Assembly: GCA_938011325.1 (NCBI GenBank)
Contig: CALLUD010000006.1
Span: forward strand, 558,001-622,000
DNA: 64,000 nucleotides
Reading direction: 5' to 3'
Origin: an uncultured Spartobacteria bacterium
GTDB taxonomy: Bacteria > Verrucomicrobiota > Verrucomicrobiia > Chthoniobacterales > JAATET01
The notes below the pieces were generated by a model, which searched no databases, was not told where the DNA came from, and worked only from the letters and a program-made list of their open reading frames with translations. Positions within the stretch are counted from its first letter, which is position 1. Each line of letters begins with the position of its first letter. Position numbers and translations under genes: made by a program. Of this stretch, positions 8,941-17,567 are shown piece after piece.

Positions 8941-10326
8941 GTGGCACAACCAATCGTCCTGATCGTCGACGACGAGAAGCACACTCGCGAGGGACTTCGC
9001 GACGCACTCGAAGGGGATTTCGAGGTGTATGTCGCCGCCGACGCCCAGGGCGCGCTCGCGGCACTCGATGCGGAGCCGGCCGACGTCATGATTACCGACC
9101 TCCGACTCGGTGCGGACGACGGCATGAAGCTCATCGACGAAGTGCTCAAGCGCCCGAAGGCGCCGATCTGCATCATGATGACCGCCTACGGCTCGGTCGA
9201 CACCGCCGTCGAGGCCATGAAGCATGGCGCCTACGACTTCGTGACAAAGCCGGTGAACCTCGACCGTCTTGAGTTGCTCATCCGGCGGGCCCTACGCGAG
9301 CGGGACATCCACCGCGAGAATCTCGAATTGCGCGAGCGGGTGGAGCGCAGCGAATCGCTCGACACCATGATCGGCCGCTCGGCGGCGATGGTCAAAGTGT
9401 TCGACACGATCAAGCAGGTCGCCCCCTCCCGGGCCACGGTGCTCATCCAGGGCGAAAGCGGCACCGGCAAGGAACTCGCGGCGCACGCAATTCACCACCT
9501 CAGCCCGCGCGCCGGGAAGAAATTTGTCGCGGTTCACTGCATGGCACTGTCGCCGCAACTCCTCGAAAGCGAGCTGTTTGGCCACGAGCGCGGAGCGTTC
9601 ACCGGCGCCACCGAGCGACGAATCGGCCGGTTCGAGCAGGCGAATGGCGGCACGCTCTTTCTCGACGAAATTGGGGAAATCGATCCGGGCATTCAGGTGA
9701 AAATCCTGCGCGCGCTCGGTGAGCGTTCCTTCGAGCGCGTCGGCGGCAACCAGACCATCCACACGGATGTCCGTCTCATCGCGGCGACCAACAAGGATCT
9801 CGCGCGCCTCGTCGCGGAGGGGAAATTTCGCGACGACCTCTACTTCCGATTGAATGTCGTGCAGATCACGATGCCCCCGCTCCGCGAGCGAAAGGAGGAC
9901 ATCCCGCTGCTTGTGCAGGCCTTCCTCGCCGAGGCCGCCCGCGAAAACGACAAGCCGAAGCGCGAACTCACCCCCGAAGCCATGGCGTGCATCCTGAACT
10001 ACGACTGGCCCGGCAACGTCCGCGAACTGCGAACCGCCATCGAGCACGGAGTCGTGATGTGCAGCACGCCGCGAATCGGCATGCGCGACCTGCCGGCGTT
10101 CGTGCGGGATGCCGTGCCTCCGATTCCACGCGGAGATTCGGAAAAAGAAGGCGGATCAGCCACCGGGGTGCCGGACGCTTTGGATTTGCACCACGCGGAG
10201 AGAGTTCTTATTTTCCGCGCGCTGGAAGAGAGCGGCGGCAATCGCACCGAGGCGGCAAGACGACTCGGCATCAGTCGACGCACGCTTCATCGCCGGCTGA
10301 AAGAACTCAATATCACCAAACGCTAG
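8941..10326 (+). CDS. Sigma-54-dependent response regulator, NtrC family
   Basis: This is a three-domain regulator of 461 residues. A receiver domain spans residues 1-120, with D53 in MITDLRLG as phosphoacceptor, the switch threonine in MMTAYG and the lysine in VTKPV. An AAA+ domain follows, with Walker A GESGTGKE near 170, GAFTGA near 218 for sigma-54 contact and Walker B LFLDEIGE. A Fis-type helix-turn-helix ends it (GGNRTEAARRLGISRRTLHRRL). The likely start is GTG 8941, since the receiver begins at once; an in-frame ATG at 8773 lies inside recG and is rejected. No histidine kinase is adjacent, so it is an orphan regulator whose targets are unknown. It lies 10 bases before a GT-C-like membrane protein gene. 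Confidence 0.88.
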   Translation: MAQPIVLIVDDEKHTREGLRDALEGDFEVYVAADAQGALAALDAEPADVMITDLRLGADDGMKLIDEVLKRPKAPICIMMTAYGSVDTAVEAMKHGAYDFVTKPVNLDRLELLIRRALRERDIHRENLELRERVERSESLDTMIGRSAAMVKVFDTIKQVAPSRATVLIQGESGTGKELAAHAIHHLSPRAGKKFVAVHCMALSPQLLESELFGHERGAFTGATERRIGRFEQANGGTLFLDEIGEIDPGIQVKILRALGERSFERVGGNQTIHTDVRLIAATNKDLARLVAEGKFRDDLYFRLNVVQITMPPLRERKEDIPLLVQAFLAEAARENDKPKRELTPEAMACILNYDWPGNVRELRTAIEHGVVMCSTPRIGMRDLPAFVRDAVPPIPRGDSEKEGGSATGVPDALDLHHAERVLIFRALEESGGNRTEAARRLGISRRTLHRRLKELNITKR

Positions 10327-10336
10327 GCGTCCCCAC

Positions 10337-12055
10337 ATGCTCGACTCTGGAAAAGGCTTTCAAACGTTCGTTCACGCCATCGAGCAGGGGAAATTTGCCC
10401 CGCTGCTGAAATCCATCGCGGCCGGCGTCATCCTCCTCGCGATCATCCTGCTTTACCTCTTCGTCAAGTTCTCCGGTTTCGGGACCGAGACGGCGATGGA
10501 CCAGGCCCAGATCGCCCGCAACCTCGCCTCCGGCAAGGGTTTCTCGACCAACTACATCCGCCCGCTCGCGCTCTGGCAGCTCGATCGCTCGGACATCGAC
10601 ATCCCCGAAACGAATTTCCCCGACATTTCACAGCCCCCGCTTTTCCCCGCGCTGTCCACAATTCCGCTCAGCATCGTCAAGGGGAGCTGGAAAATGGATC
10701 GCAAGGACATCATTTACACCGGTGACCGCGCGATCGCCACGATGTGCATCGTGCTCTTCCTCGCCGCGGTGGGCATCACTTATTTCGTGGCCCGCCGCCT
10801 CTTCGATGCGCAGCTGGCGCTGTTTGCGTGCATCCTGATGCTGCTGACCGACATCTTCTGGCAGTTCTCGCTGTCGGGGCTCTCGCACATGCTGCTGCTC
10901 GTGCTGTTCATGAGCGCGGTTTACATGATCCTTTCCGCGATGGAGAGCCAGGAGAACGCCCCGAAAGGCGCTCACGTGAAAAAATGGCTCCTCCAGGTCG
11001 GCCTCGGCCTGCTCTTCGGGCTCATGACGCTGACCAACTGGCTCGCCTGCTGGTTCTTCATCGGTTACCTGTTCTTCGCGTTTTTCTTCTTCCGCCCGCG
11101 CGTGTTGCCGCTGGCGGCCATCGCCGGCTTCGCGATCACGCTCACGCCATGGATCATCCGCAACATGGCCGTCTGCGGGCATCCGTTCGGCCTCGCGCTG
11201 TATCCCATGGGGCAGGAGCTGCTCATGCGCTCCCTCGATCCGGACTTCAGCGACCTGTTCTACGGCTTCAAGAACAAGTTCCGCACGGGCATCTTGAGCC
11301 AGATGGGCCAGTTGCTCAGCTATCTCGGCCTGAGCATTGCCGGTGCGGCCTTCTTCCTCGCGCTCTTTCACCCGTTCAAGAGAAAGCTGCCCTCGCGATT
11401 CCGCTGGTGTGTGGTGACAATGTGGCTTGGAGCCGTGATTGGCATGGCCTCCTACGGACCGATTGTGGGCGTGATAAGCGAGATCCAGCTCCACACGATC
11501 TTCCTGCCCGTGTTCATGCTCTTCGGGCTCGCGTTCCTGCTGGTGCTCTGGAACCGCCTGGGCCTCGACCACTTCATTTTCCGCGCGGCATTCCACGTGG
11601 GCGTTGCGCTGCTCTGCGCGATCCCGATGCTGCTCACGCTTTTCGCGGGCTACACGGGCTCGATCAACTGGCCGCCCTATGTCCCGCCCTACATCGCCAT
11701 TCTCGGCGAGTGGTTCGAAGAGGATGAGGGACTCTGCTCCGACATGCCATGGGCCGTCGCATGGTATGCGAATCGCAAATGTCTGCTCCTGCCGGAGTCA
11801 CCGAAGACCATGGTCGAAATCAGCGACTACGAGATCATGGGTGTGCCGATTCGAGGGCTCTACCTCACCCCCGTTTCGGGCGATGCTCCGTTCCTCTCCG
11901 AAATCGCGACCGGCGATCTCAAATCATGGTCGGCCCTGATCACGCGCAATCCCCAGGCGTTGCGTGCGTTCCCCCTGTCCACCGTCCAGCTCCTGCCGAT
12001 CGACGGCATGGTGATCCTCTTTGCCGATCGCGACCGATGGTCGACAGCGCAATAA
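10337..12055 (+). CDS. Polytopic membrane protein, probable GT-C (PMT/ArnT-like) glycosyltransferase
   Basis: The 572-residue protein has a hydrophobic helix near residues 25-45, followed by a loop reading TAMDQAQIARNLASGKGFST. This resembles the first periplasmic loop of GT-C glycosyltransferases, where an acidic residue precedes an ARNL-GxGF stretch. About ten further helices follow, and a soluble C-terminal tail lies near residues 450-572. GT-C enzymes transfer sugars from polyprenyl-phosphate donors outside the membrane. I infer that class but cannot name the acceptor or donor. Its start lies just after the NtrC-type regulator, and the stop precedes xseB by 4 bases. Confidence 0.6.
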   Translation: MLDSGKGFQTFVHAIEQGKFAPLLKSIAAGVILLAIILLYLFVKFSGFGTETAMDQAQIARNLASGKGFSTNYIRPLALWQLDRSDIDIPETNFPDISQPPLFPALSTIPLSIVKGSWKMDRKDIIYTGDRAIATMCIVLFLAAVGITYFVARRLFDAQLALFACILMLLTDIFWQFSLSGLSHMLLLVLFMSAVYMILSAMESQENAPKGAHVKKWLLQVGLGLLFGLMTLTNWLACWFFIGYLFFAFFFFRPRVLPLAAIAGFAITLTPWIIRNMAVCGHPFGLALYPMGQELLMRSLDPDFSDLFYGFKNKFRTGILSQMGQLLSYLGLSIAGAAFFLALFHPFKRKLPSRFRWCVVTMWLGAVIGMASYGPIVGVISEIQLHTIFLPVFMLFGLAFLLVLWNRLGLDHFIFRAAFHVGVALLCAIPMLLTLFAGYTGSINWPPYVPPYIAILGEWFEEDEGLCSDMPWAVAWYANRKCLLLPESPKTMVEISDYEIMGVPIRGLYLTPVSGDAPFLSEIATGDLKSWSALITRNPQALRAFPLSTVQLLPIDGMVILFADRDRWSTAQ

Positions 12056-12059
12056 GCTC

Positions 12060-12302
12060 GTGAGCGAGGAAAAGGAATTGTCTCTGGAAGCCGCAATGGA
12101 GCGGCTCGACGCCATCGTCCGCGAAATGGAAAGCGGGGAGCTTCCGTTGGACACGCTGATCGCCCGCTACGAGGAAGGCATCGCGCTCACCCGCCTTTGC
12201 CAGGAAAAACTCGACCGCGCCGAGGCCCGCATCCGCATCCTCGGCAAGGATGCGGCGGGCAATCCGGTGCTTGAGGATTTCGATCCAAGCGGCGATGAAT
12301 AG
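12060..12302 (+). CDS. xseB: Exodeoxyribonuclease VII small subunit
   Basis: XseB is the small coiled-coil subunit of exonuclease VII, which digests single-stranded DNA. The 80-residue product carries the family pattern: SLEAAMERLDAIVREMESGELPLD, then ARYEEGIALTRLCQEKLDRAEARI. I placed the start at GTG 12060 because the in-frame ATG at 12021 lies in the upstream membrane-protein gene. The large subunit xseA is not in the window. The stop overlaps the first codons of dxs, an arrangement that recalls the xseB-ispA-dxs order in Escherichia coli, but with ispA missing here. Confidence 0.88.
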   Translation: MSEEKELSLEAAMERLDAIVREMESGELPLDTLIARYEEGIALTRLCQEKLDRAEARIRILGKDAAGNPVLEDFDPSGDE

Positions 12303-14205
12303 GGGAATGCCTGCTCGTTTGCTGGGACAAATTCACTCGCCTAAGGATCTTCGCGCACTTCCGGAGGCCGATCTTCCCCGCCTCGCGGCCGAGATTCGCG
12401 AGGAGTTGATCACCGTGCTCTCGCAAACCGGAGGCCACCTCGGCCCCAACCTCGGCGTCGTGGAACTCACGATCGCGCTGCACCGCGTCTTTGAAACGCC
12501 GAAGGACAAGTTCGTCTTCGACGTCAGCCATCAGGGTTACGTGCACAAGTTGCTCACGGGGCGTGCTGATCGCTTCTCGACAATCCGCCAATACGAGGGG
12601 CTCAACGGCTTTCTCCTGCGTTCCGAGAGCGAACACGATTGCTATGGCGCAGGGCACGCCGGCACCGCCCTCTCCGCCGCGCTCGGGATGGCCGTCGGCC
12701 GCGACCTGCGTGGCACTGACGAGCATGTCGTGTGCATCGCGGGCGACGCGGCGTTCACGTGCGGCGTCAGTTTTGAGGCGCTGAACAATGTGGCGAATTC
12801 CACCGACCGGTTGATCGTCGTCCTCAACGACAACGAGTGGTCGATCGCAAAGAACGTCGGCGCCATCGCCGAGTATCTCAGCCGCATTGTCACGAACCCC
12901 GCCTACGCGCACCTTCACGAAAAGGCCGCGAAATTCGTCGAATGGCTTGGCGGAAAAACGGCGCGAATGCTCGCCGGGAAATTCGAGGCGGGAATGAAAA
13001 ACCTGCTCGCCCCGTCGGTGATCTTCGAGGATCTCGGCTTCCGCTACTACGGCCCGATCGATGGGCACGACATTCCGCTGCTCACGCGCACATTCGAATT
13101 TCTCAAGACGCAGACGGAGCCGGTCATTCTCCACATCCTCACGAAAAAAGGAAAAGGCTACGCCCCAGCCCTCGCGAAGCCGGACAAATTTCACGGACTC
13201 GGAAAATTCGAGCCCGACACCGGTGAGACCGCCGTCGCGCCGACGCCGACCTACTCCGAGCTGCTTGGCCGCAAGCTCGCGGAGTTCGCCGATCGCGACA
13301 ACCGCGTCTGCGCGATCACCGCCGCGATGCCCAGCGGCACCGGCCTTTTCCATTTCGCCCAGCGCCATCCGAAGCGGTTCTTCGACGTGGGCATCGCGGA
13401 GGAACACGCAGCGCTCTTCGCCTGCGGTCTCGCCACCCAGGGCATGAAGCCCTTCCTCGCGATCTACTCGACCTTCATGCAGCGCGCCTACGACATGATC
13501 ATTCACGACATCGCGCTGCAAAACCTCGATGTCGCGCTGTGCATGGATCGCGCCGGCCTCTCGGGCGACGATGGACCGACGCATCACGGGCTTTTCGACA
13601 TCGGCTACCTCCGGCACGTCCCGGGCATTGTCCACATGCAGCCGAAGGACGAGGATGAATTCGTCGACATGCTGTGGACCATGGCCCACTACAAGGGGCC
13701 GATCGCCATTCGCTATCCGCGCGGCGCCGGCACCGGAGCAGTGCCCAAGGAGCAGCCAAAGCTGCTTGAAATCGGAAAGGCGGAGGTCCTCCAGCACGGC
13801 AAGCAGGTCGCGATTTTCGGGCTTGGAAACATGTGCGAACTTGCCCTCGAGGCCGCGCAACTCCTCAAGGCCGAGGGCATCGACGCCGCAGTCATCAACC
13901 CGCGCTGGATCAAGCCGCTCGACACCGCGACGATCGAATTTTTTGCGCGCGGCTGCGAGGTCGTCTGCACGATCGAGGATCACGTGCTGCACAACGGATT
14001 CGGCTGCGCGGTGATGGAGCATCTCGCCGAGCAGCGGATCACGACCCCCGTCGTTCGCATCGGCTGGCCCGACGAATTCATCGAGCATGGCGCGGTTCCC
14101 ATTCTTCGCGAGAAGCACGGGATCACCGCCGCTGCGGCCGTGGAGAAAATTCTCGCCGCGTTGCCGCAGTCGTCCCGCCAGCGCGCCACAGGATCCGCCG
14201 CCTAA
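12295..14205 (+). CDS. dxs: 1-deoxy-D-xylulose-5-phosphate synthase with variant thiamine-diphosphate motif
   Basis: Dxs condenses pyruvate and glyceraldehyde 3-phosphate in the first step of the MEP isoprenoid pathway. Landmarks include GGHLGPNLGVVELT, SHQGYVHKLLTGR, the transketolase pyrimidine segment with EEHAALFACGLA, and GLSGDDGPTHHG. The thiamine-diphosphate motif, normally GDG...N, reads GDAAFTCGVSFEALNN, with alanine at residue 152. The length of 636 residues is normal. ATG 12295 overlaps the end of xseB by 8 bases; ATG 12307, directly after an AGGGGA, is an alternative giving 632 residues. The altered motif may be a lineage variant, since the rest of the protein looks intact. Confidence 0.88.
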   Translation: MNRGMPARLLGQIHSPKDLRALPEADLPRLAAEIREELITVLSQTGGHLGPNLGVVELTIALHRVFETPKDKFVFDVSHQGYVHKLLTGRADRFSTIRQYEGLNGFLLRSESEHDCYGAGHAGTALSAALGMAVGRDLRGTDEHVVCIAGDAAFTCGVSFEALNNVANSTDRLIVVLNDNEWSIAKNVGAIAEYLSRIVTNPAYAHLHEKAAKFVEWLGGKTARMLAGKFEAGMKNLLAPSVIFEDLGFRYYGPIDGHDIPLLTRTFEFLKTQTEPVILHILTKKGKGYAPALAKPDKFHGLGKFEPDTGETAVAPTPTYSELLGRKLAEFADRDNRVCAITAAMPSGTGLFHFAQRHPKRFFDVGIAEEHAALFACGLATQGMKPFLAIYSTFMQRAYDMIIHDIALQNLDVALCMDRAGLSGDDGPTHHGLFDIGYLRHVPGIVHMQPKDEDEFVDMLWTMAHYKGPIAIRYPRGAGTGAVPKEQPKLLEIGKAEVLQHGKQVAIFGLGNMCELALEAAQLLKAEGIDAAVINPRWIKPLDTATIEFFARGCEVVCTIEDHVLHNGFGCAVMEHLAEQRITTPVVRIGWPDEFIEHGAVPILREKHGITAAAAVEKILAALPQSSRQRATGSAA

Positions 14206-14289
14206 TCAAGGCGACGACTCTGTTACCTTCTACCCATTGTCACAAGCTGAGGTCGCTGACAGTATCCCGTCCGCACCACACAGCCGTTT

Positions 14290-14613
14290 GTGAACCCCAG
14301 TTTTGAGGAACGATTCTGCGCAACCTACGGCGTAGCGAGGTCCAGGTTTGTTCCTGAACTCCTGCGTCGCAGCTATTGCCGCCGATCTTTATTGCTCATC
14401 CCATTCCTGCGACTCCTCCCGATCGACTTCTTCGCGCATGATCGGGAGCTGATTCGTGAAGTCGGCGAATGCACGTCGCTGCGTGAGGTGAAGGACACGG
14501 TGTCAACGATGCCGCAGTTCTACAGCGAGAGCTGGCGGGTGCGAAACCGCCTCTGTTTGCGGGTCTCGGGACGACGCGTGCTGCACATCGCCGAGTCCCT
14601 GTTTGCAAACTAA
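14290..14613 (+). CDS. Small hypothetical protein
   Basis: The 107-residue frame starts at GTG 14290 and ends 52 bases before glyS. It reads as a compact basic protein: FEERFCATYGVARSRFVPELL, a hydrophobic patch near RSLLLIPFLRLL, an acidic stretch with FAHDRELIREVGECTSLREV, and a basic C-terminus (RLCLRVSGRRVLH). I see no known domain, signal peptide or metal motif. The balanced composition and absence of a better antisense frame favour a real gene, but the start lacks a clear ribosome site. From memory, short proteins with a similar order of segments occur in related bacteria, which I cannot verify here. Confidence 0.5.
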   Translation: MNPSFEERFCATYGVARSRFVPELLRRSYCRRSLLLIPFLRLLPIDFFAHDRELIREVGECTSLREVKDTVSTMPQFYSESWRVRNRLCLRVSGRRVLHIAESLFAN

Positions 14614-14665
14614 TCCTTTTCTCTCTGTGCGCGTGCGGCGCTCTGTGCTTAACTCGCCGCTCCCT

Positions 14666-16027
14666 ATGTCCAAAGACGCGAACGCCCAACGGATGGAAAA
14701 GATCGTCAGCCTGTGCAAACGGCGCGGGTTCATTTTCCAATCGAGTGAGATCTACGGAGGTCTCAACGGCTTCTGGGATTACGGTCCGATGGGCGTCGAG
14801 CTGAAGCGCAACCTCAAGGATTTCTGGTGGCGGCGGAACGTTCGCGAGCGCGACGACATGGTCGGCATGGACGGCTCGATCATCATGAACCGCGCGGTCT
14901 GGAAGGCGAGCGGCCACGAGGACACCTTCAGCGATCCGATGGTGGACTGCCGATCCTGCAAAACCCGCCATCGCGACGACCAGCTCCCGGAAAGGGATGG
15001 ACAGAAGTTTTGCCCGAATTGCGGCAGCCGTGACCTCACCGAGCCGCGCGCGTTCAACCTCATGTTCAAGAGCTACGCCGGCCCGGTCGAGAGCGAGGAC
15101 AACCTCGTTTACCTCCGCCCCGAGACGGCTCAGGCGATCTTTGTGCAATTCCGCAATGTCCTTGATACTTCGCGCAAGAAGCTCCCCTTCGGCATCGCGC
15201 AGATCGGCAAGGCGTTCCGCAACGAGATCAATCCGCGCAACTACACGTTCCGTTCCCGTGAGTTCGAGCAGATGGAGATCGAGTATTTCTGCCGTGCGGA
15301 GGACGGCCTTCGACTCACCGGCTACTGGCTCGAGGAGCGGCTGAAGTTTTACGAGGACATCGGCATCCCGCGCGACAAGATCCACGTCGTCGACATTCCG
15401 GACGGCGAGCGCGCGTTTTATTCCAAGAAGACCTACGATCTCGAATACGAGTTTCCGTTCGGAGTCAGCGAACTGGAAGGCATCGCCTACCGCACCAACT
15501 ACGACCTCTCGAAACACATCGAGCACAGCGGCAAGCCGCTCGATTACTTCGACGAGGAGAAAAAGGAAAAGTTTGTTCCGCATGTCGTCGAGCCGAGCGC
15601 CGGCGTGGATCGCACGACGCTGGCGTTGATCTGCGAGGCGTTCGACGAAGAGACGGTAACCGACGAGAAGGGCAAGACCGAGACGCGCACCGTGCTTCGT
15701 TTCAAGCCCCGCATGGCGCCGGTGAAATGCGGCATCTTCCCGTTGTTGAAAAACAAACCCGAGCTCGTCGCGAAGGCGCGCGAGATCGTCGACCTCCTCC
15801 GCCCGCACATGATGGTGCAATACGACGAGGCCGGTGCCATCGGCCGCCGCTATCGCCGGCAGGACGAAATCGGCACCCCATTCTGCGTGACGGTCGACTT
15901 TGACACGATCGGCGAGAACGGCCCCGAAAAAGCCGGCACGGTCACCCTGCGGCATCGCGACTCCATGGAACAGGAACGACTCCCGATCGAAGAGCTTCTG
16001 CCCCGCCTCCTTCGCGAAGTCTCTTGA
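14666..16027 (+). CDS. glyS: Glycyl-tRNA synthetase, single-chain dimeric type
   Basis: This is a class II synthetase charging tRNA-Gly. The N-terminus KRRGFIFQSSEIYGGLNGFWDYGPMG is diagnostic of the alpha2 enzyme. Near residues 94-120 it has two CxxC pairs (CRSC and CPNC), suggesting a bound zinc. Class II motifs follow: FRNEINPRNYTFRSREFEQMEIEYF (motif 2 area) and PSAGVDRTTLAL (motif 3). The C-terminal anticodon-binding domain begins at FKPRMAPVKCGIFPL. ATG 14666 gives a usual-length protein of 453 residues; the open frame extends upstream without sense. A hairpin follows the stop. Confidence 0.93.
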   Translation: MSKDANAQRMEKIVSLCKRRGFIFQSSEIYGGLNGFWDYGPMGVELKRNLKDFWWRRNVRERDDMVGMDGSIIMNRAVWKASGHEDTFSDPMVDCRSCKTRHRDDQLPERDGQKFCPNCGSRDLTEPRAFNLMFKSYAGPVESEDNLVYLRPETAQAIFVQFRNVLDTSRKKLPFGIAQIGKAFRNEINPRNYTFRSREFEQMEIEYFCRAEDGLRLTGYWLEERLKFYEDIGIPRDKIHVVDIPDGERAFYSKKTYDLEYEFPFGVSELEGIAYRTNYDLSKHIEHSGKPLDYFDEEKKEKFVPHVVEPSAGVDRTTLALICEAFDEETVTDEKGKTETRTVLRFKPRMAPVKCGIFPLLKNKPELVAKAREIVDLLRPHMMVQYDEAGAIGRRYRRQDEIGTPFCVTVDFDTIGENGPEKAGTVTLRHRDSMEQERLPIEELLPRLLREVS

Positions 16028-16033
16028 TCAGTG

Positions 16034-16058
16034 ATTTTCGGTCATTTTTGGACCGAAA
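16034..16058 (+). terminator. Hairpin after glyS
   Basis: A 9-base-pair stem (TTTTCGGTC pairing with GACCGAAAA) encloses a 7-base loop, 7 bases after the glyS stop. A further TCAG (16027-16030) and CTGA (16059-16062) can extend the stem past a 3-base bulge. No U-tract follows on the plus strand, so termination would need help from a factor, or the structure protects the transcript end. Confidence 0.5.
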
Positions 16059-16135
16059 ACTGATGCAAAATCTCCAGCGGGCGGGTAAACCTTGCCAACC
16101 GCCGGCGGGCCCTTGATGCTCGCCGGACCCCCGAC

Positions 16136-17446
16136 ATGACCACTTCATCCCCGTCCCGTTCCGCGCCCGGCGCCAGTTCCGTTCGCTGGTGGATCTGCCT
16201 GCTCCTCTTTCTCGCCACGACGATCAATTACTTCGATCGGCAGATCCTGTCCCTGCTCAAGCCGATCCTGGACAAGGAGCTCGAGTGGACGAACGAGCAA
16301 TTCGGTTATGTAAACGCCGCATTTCAAGGCGCCTACGCCGTTGGCCTCATCGTCTTCGGCTGGTTCGTCGATCGATTTGGCACCAAGGTCGGCTACGCGG
16401 TCTCGATCGTCGCGTGGAGCCTCGCTGCGGCGGGACACGCGTTTGTCGGCACGGTCGGCGGCTTCCTCGCGGCGCGGATTGCACTCGGCTTGGGCGAGGG
16501 CGGTAATTTTCCCTCCGCGATCAAGGGGACGGCGCAGTGGTTCCCGAAACGGGAGCGGGCGTTCGCGACCTCGCTGTTCAATTCCGGCACGAATGTCGGC
16601 GCCATCGTCGCCCCGGCCACCGTGCCCTTCATTGCCCTCACCTTCGGCTGGCATGCCGCCTTTATTTTCGCGGGCATGCTCGGCTTCGTCTGGCTGGTGG
16701 CGTGGCTGGTGTTTTACGAGATCCCGGAGCGCCACAAAGCCGTCAATGCCGCCGAACTCGCTCACATCGAGAGCGATGCCGAGGATCCGTCCGACAAGGG
16801 AGAAAAGGTCCCGTGGCTGAGCCTCCTCGGCTACCGTCAGGCTTGGGCGTTCATCATTGCGAAATTTCTCACCGATCCGATCTGGTGGTTCTTTCTCATC
16901 TGGCTGCCCGATTACTTCAATCAGACCCGCGGGCTTAACCTGAAGACCCTCGCGCTTCCGCTGATCATGATCTACGTGATCGTGACCATTCTCAGCATTT
17001 CCGGCAGCTATCTGGTCGGATTCCTGATCCAGCGAGGGTGGTCCGTCACGAAGGCCCGCAAGACGGGCATGCTCGTCTTCGCGCTGTGCGTGCTGCCCAT
17101 CCTGCTGGTCACGCAGGCAAATCTCTGGGGGGCCGTCGCCCTCATCGGCCTCGCAGGCGCCGCCCACCAGGCATGGTCCGCAAACCTCTTTACCACCGTC
17201 TCTGATATGTTCCCCAAGCGCGCCGTTGCTTCCGTCGTCGGAATCGGCGGCATGGCTGGCTCGATCGGCGGCATGCTCTTCCCGGTCTTTGCCGGCCGGC
17301 TTCTGGATCAGTTCGGCGAGGACGCCACAGGCGGCTACGCGGTCCTTTTCGGCATCTGCAGCGTCGCCTATCTGGTCGCGCTGGGCATCAACACCCTGCT
17401 GGCCCCAAGGTTCGAGCCGGTCCAGCTCCCAAATTCAGGGGCTTGA
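16136..17446 (+). CDS. MFS transporter of the anion:cation symporter (hexuronate/phthalate) type
   Basis: The 436-residue protein has twelve predicted membrane segments. Its first reads WWICLLLFLATTINYFDRQ, and the INYFDRQ is typical of ExuT-like hexuronate and glucarate transporters. The loop between helices 2 and 3 reads GWFVDRFGTKVGY, the major-facilitator signature. Members of this family import sugar acids or other organic anions with protons. The gene stands alone between glyS and a secreted-protein gene, so the substrate cannot be deduced from context. ATG 16136 is the obvious start. Confidence 0.82.
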   Translation: MTTSSPSRSAPGASSVRWWICLLLFLATTINYFDRQILSLLKPILDKELEWTNEQFGYVNAAFQGAYAVGLIVFGWFVDRFGTKVGYAVSIVAWSLAAAGHAFVGTVGGFLAARIALGLGEGGNFPSAIKGTAQWFPKRERAFATSLFNSGTNVGAIVAPATVPFIALTFGWHAAFIFAGMLGFVWLVAWLVFYEIPERHKAVNAAELAHIESDAEDPSDKGEKVPWLSLLGYRQAWAFIIAKFLTDPIWWFFLIWLPDYFNQTRGLNLKTLALPLIMIYVIVTILSISGSYLVGFLIQRGWSVTKARKTGMLVFALCVLPILLVTQANLWGAVALIGLAGAAHQAWSANLFTTVSDMFPKRAVASVVGIGGMAGSIGGMLFPVFAGRLLDQFGEDATGGYAVLFGICSVAYLVALGINTLLAPRFEPVQLPNSGA

Positions 17447-17567
17447 TGAAAGATTGCATTTGCACATTTCGTTCGCTGGACTTGCCGAAAAACGATTGTA
17501 TTGTGCAGCGAGGCTTCCAAGCCTATATACCCTACGCCCCCAATATAACTTCCTCCCCTACACGACT

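Noticed and set aside
12187..14118. 643-codon minus-strand open frame opposite dxs
   Set aside because: Dxs is recognisable on the other strand across the same stretch, and the antisense product has no motif and a basic, low-complexity composition. Long antisense frames are expected in GC-rich genes.
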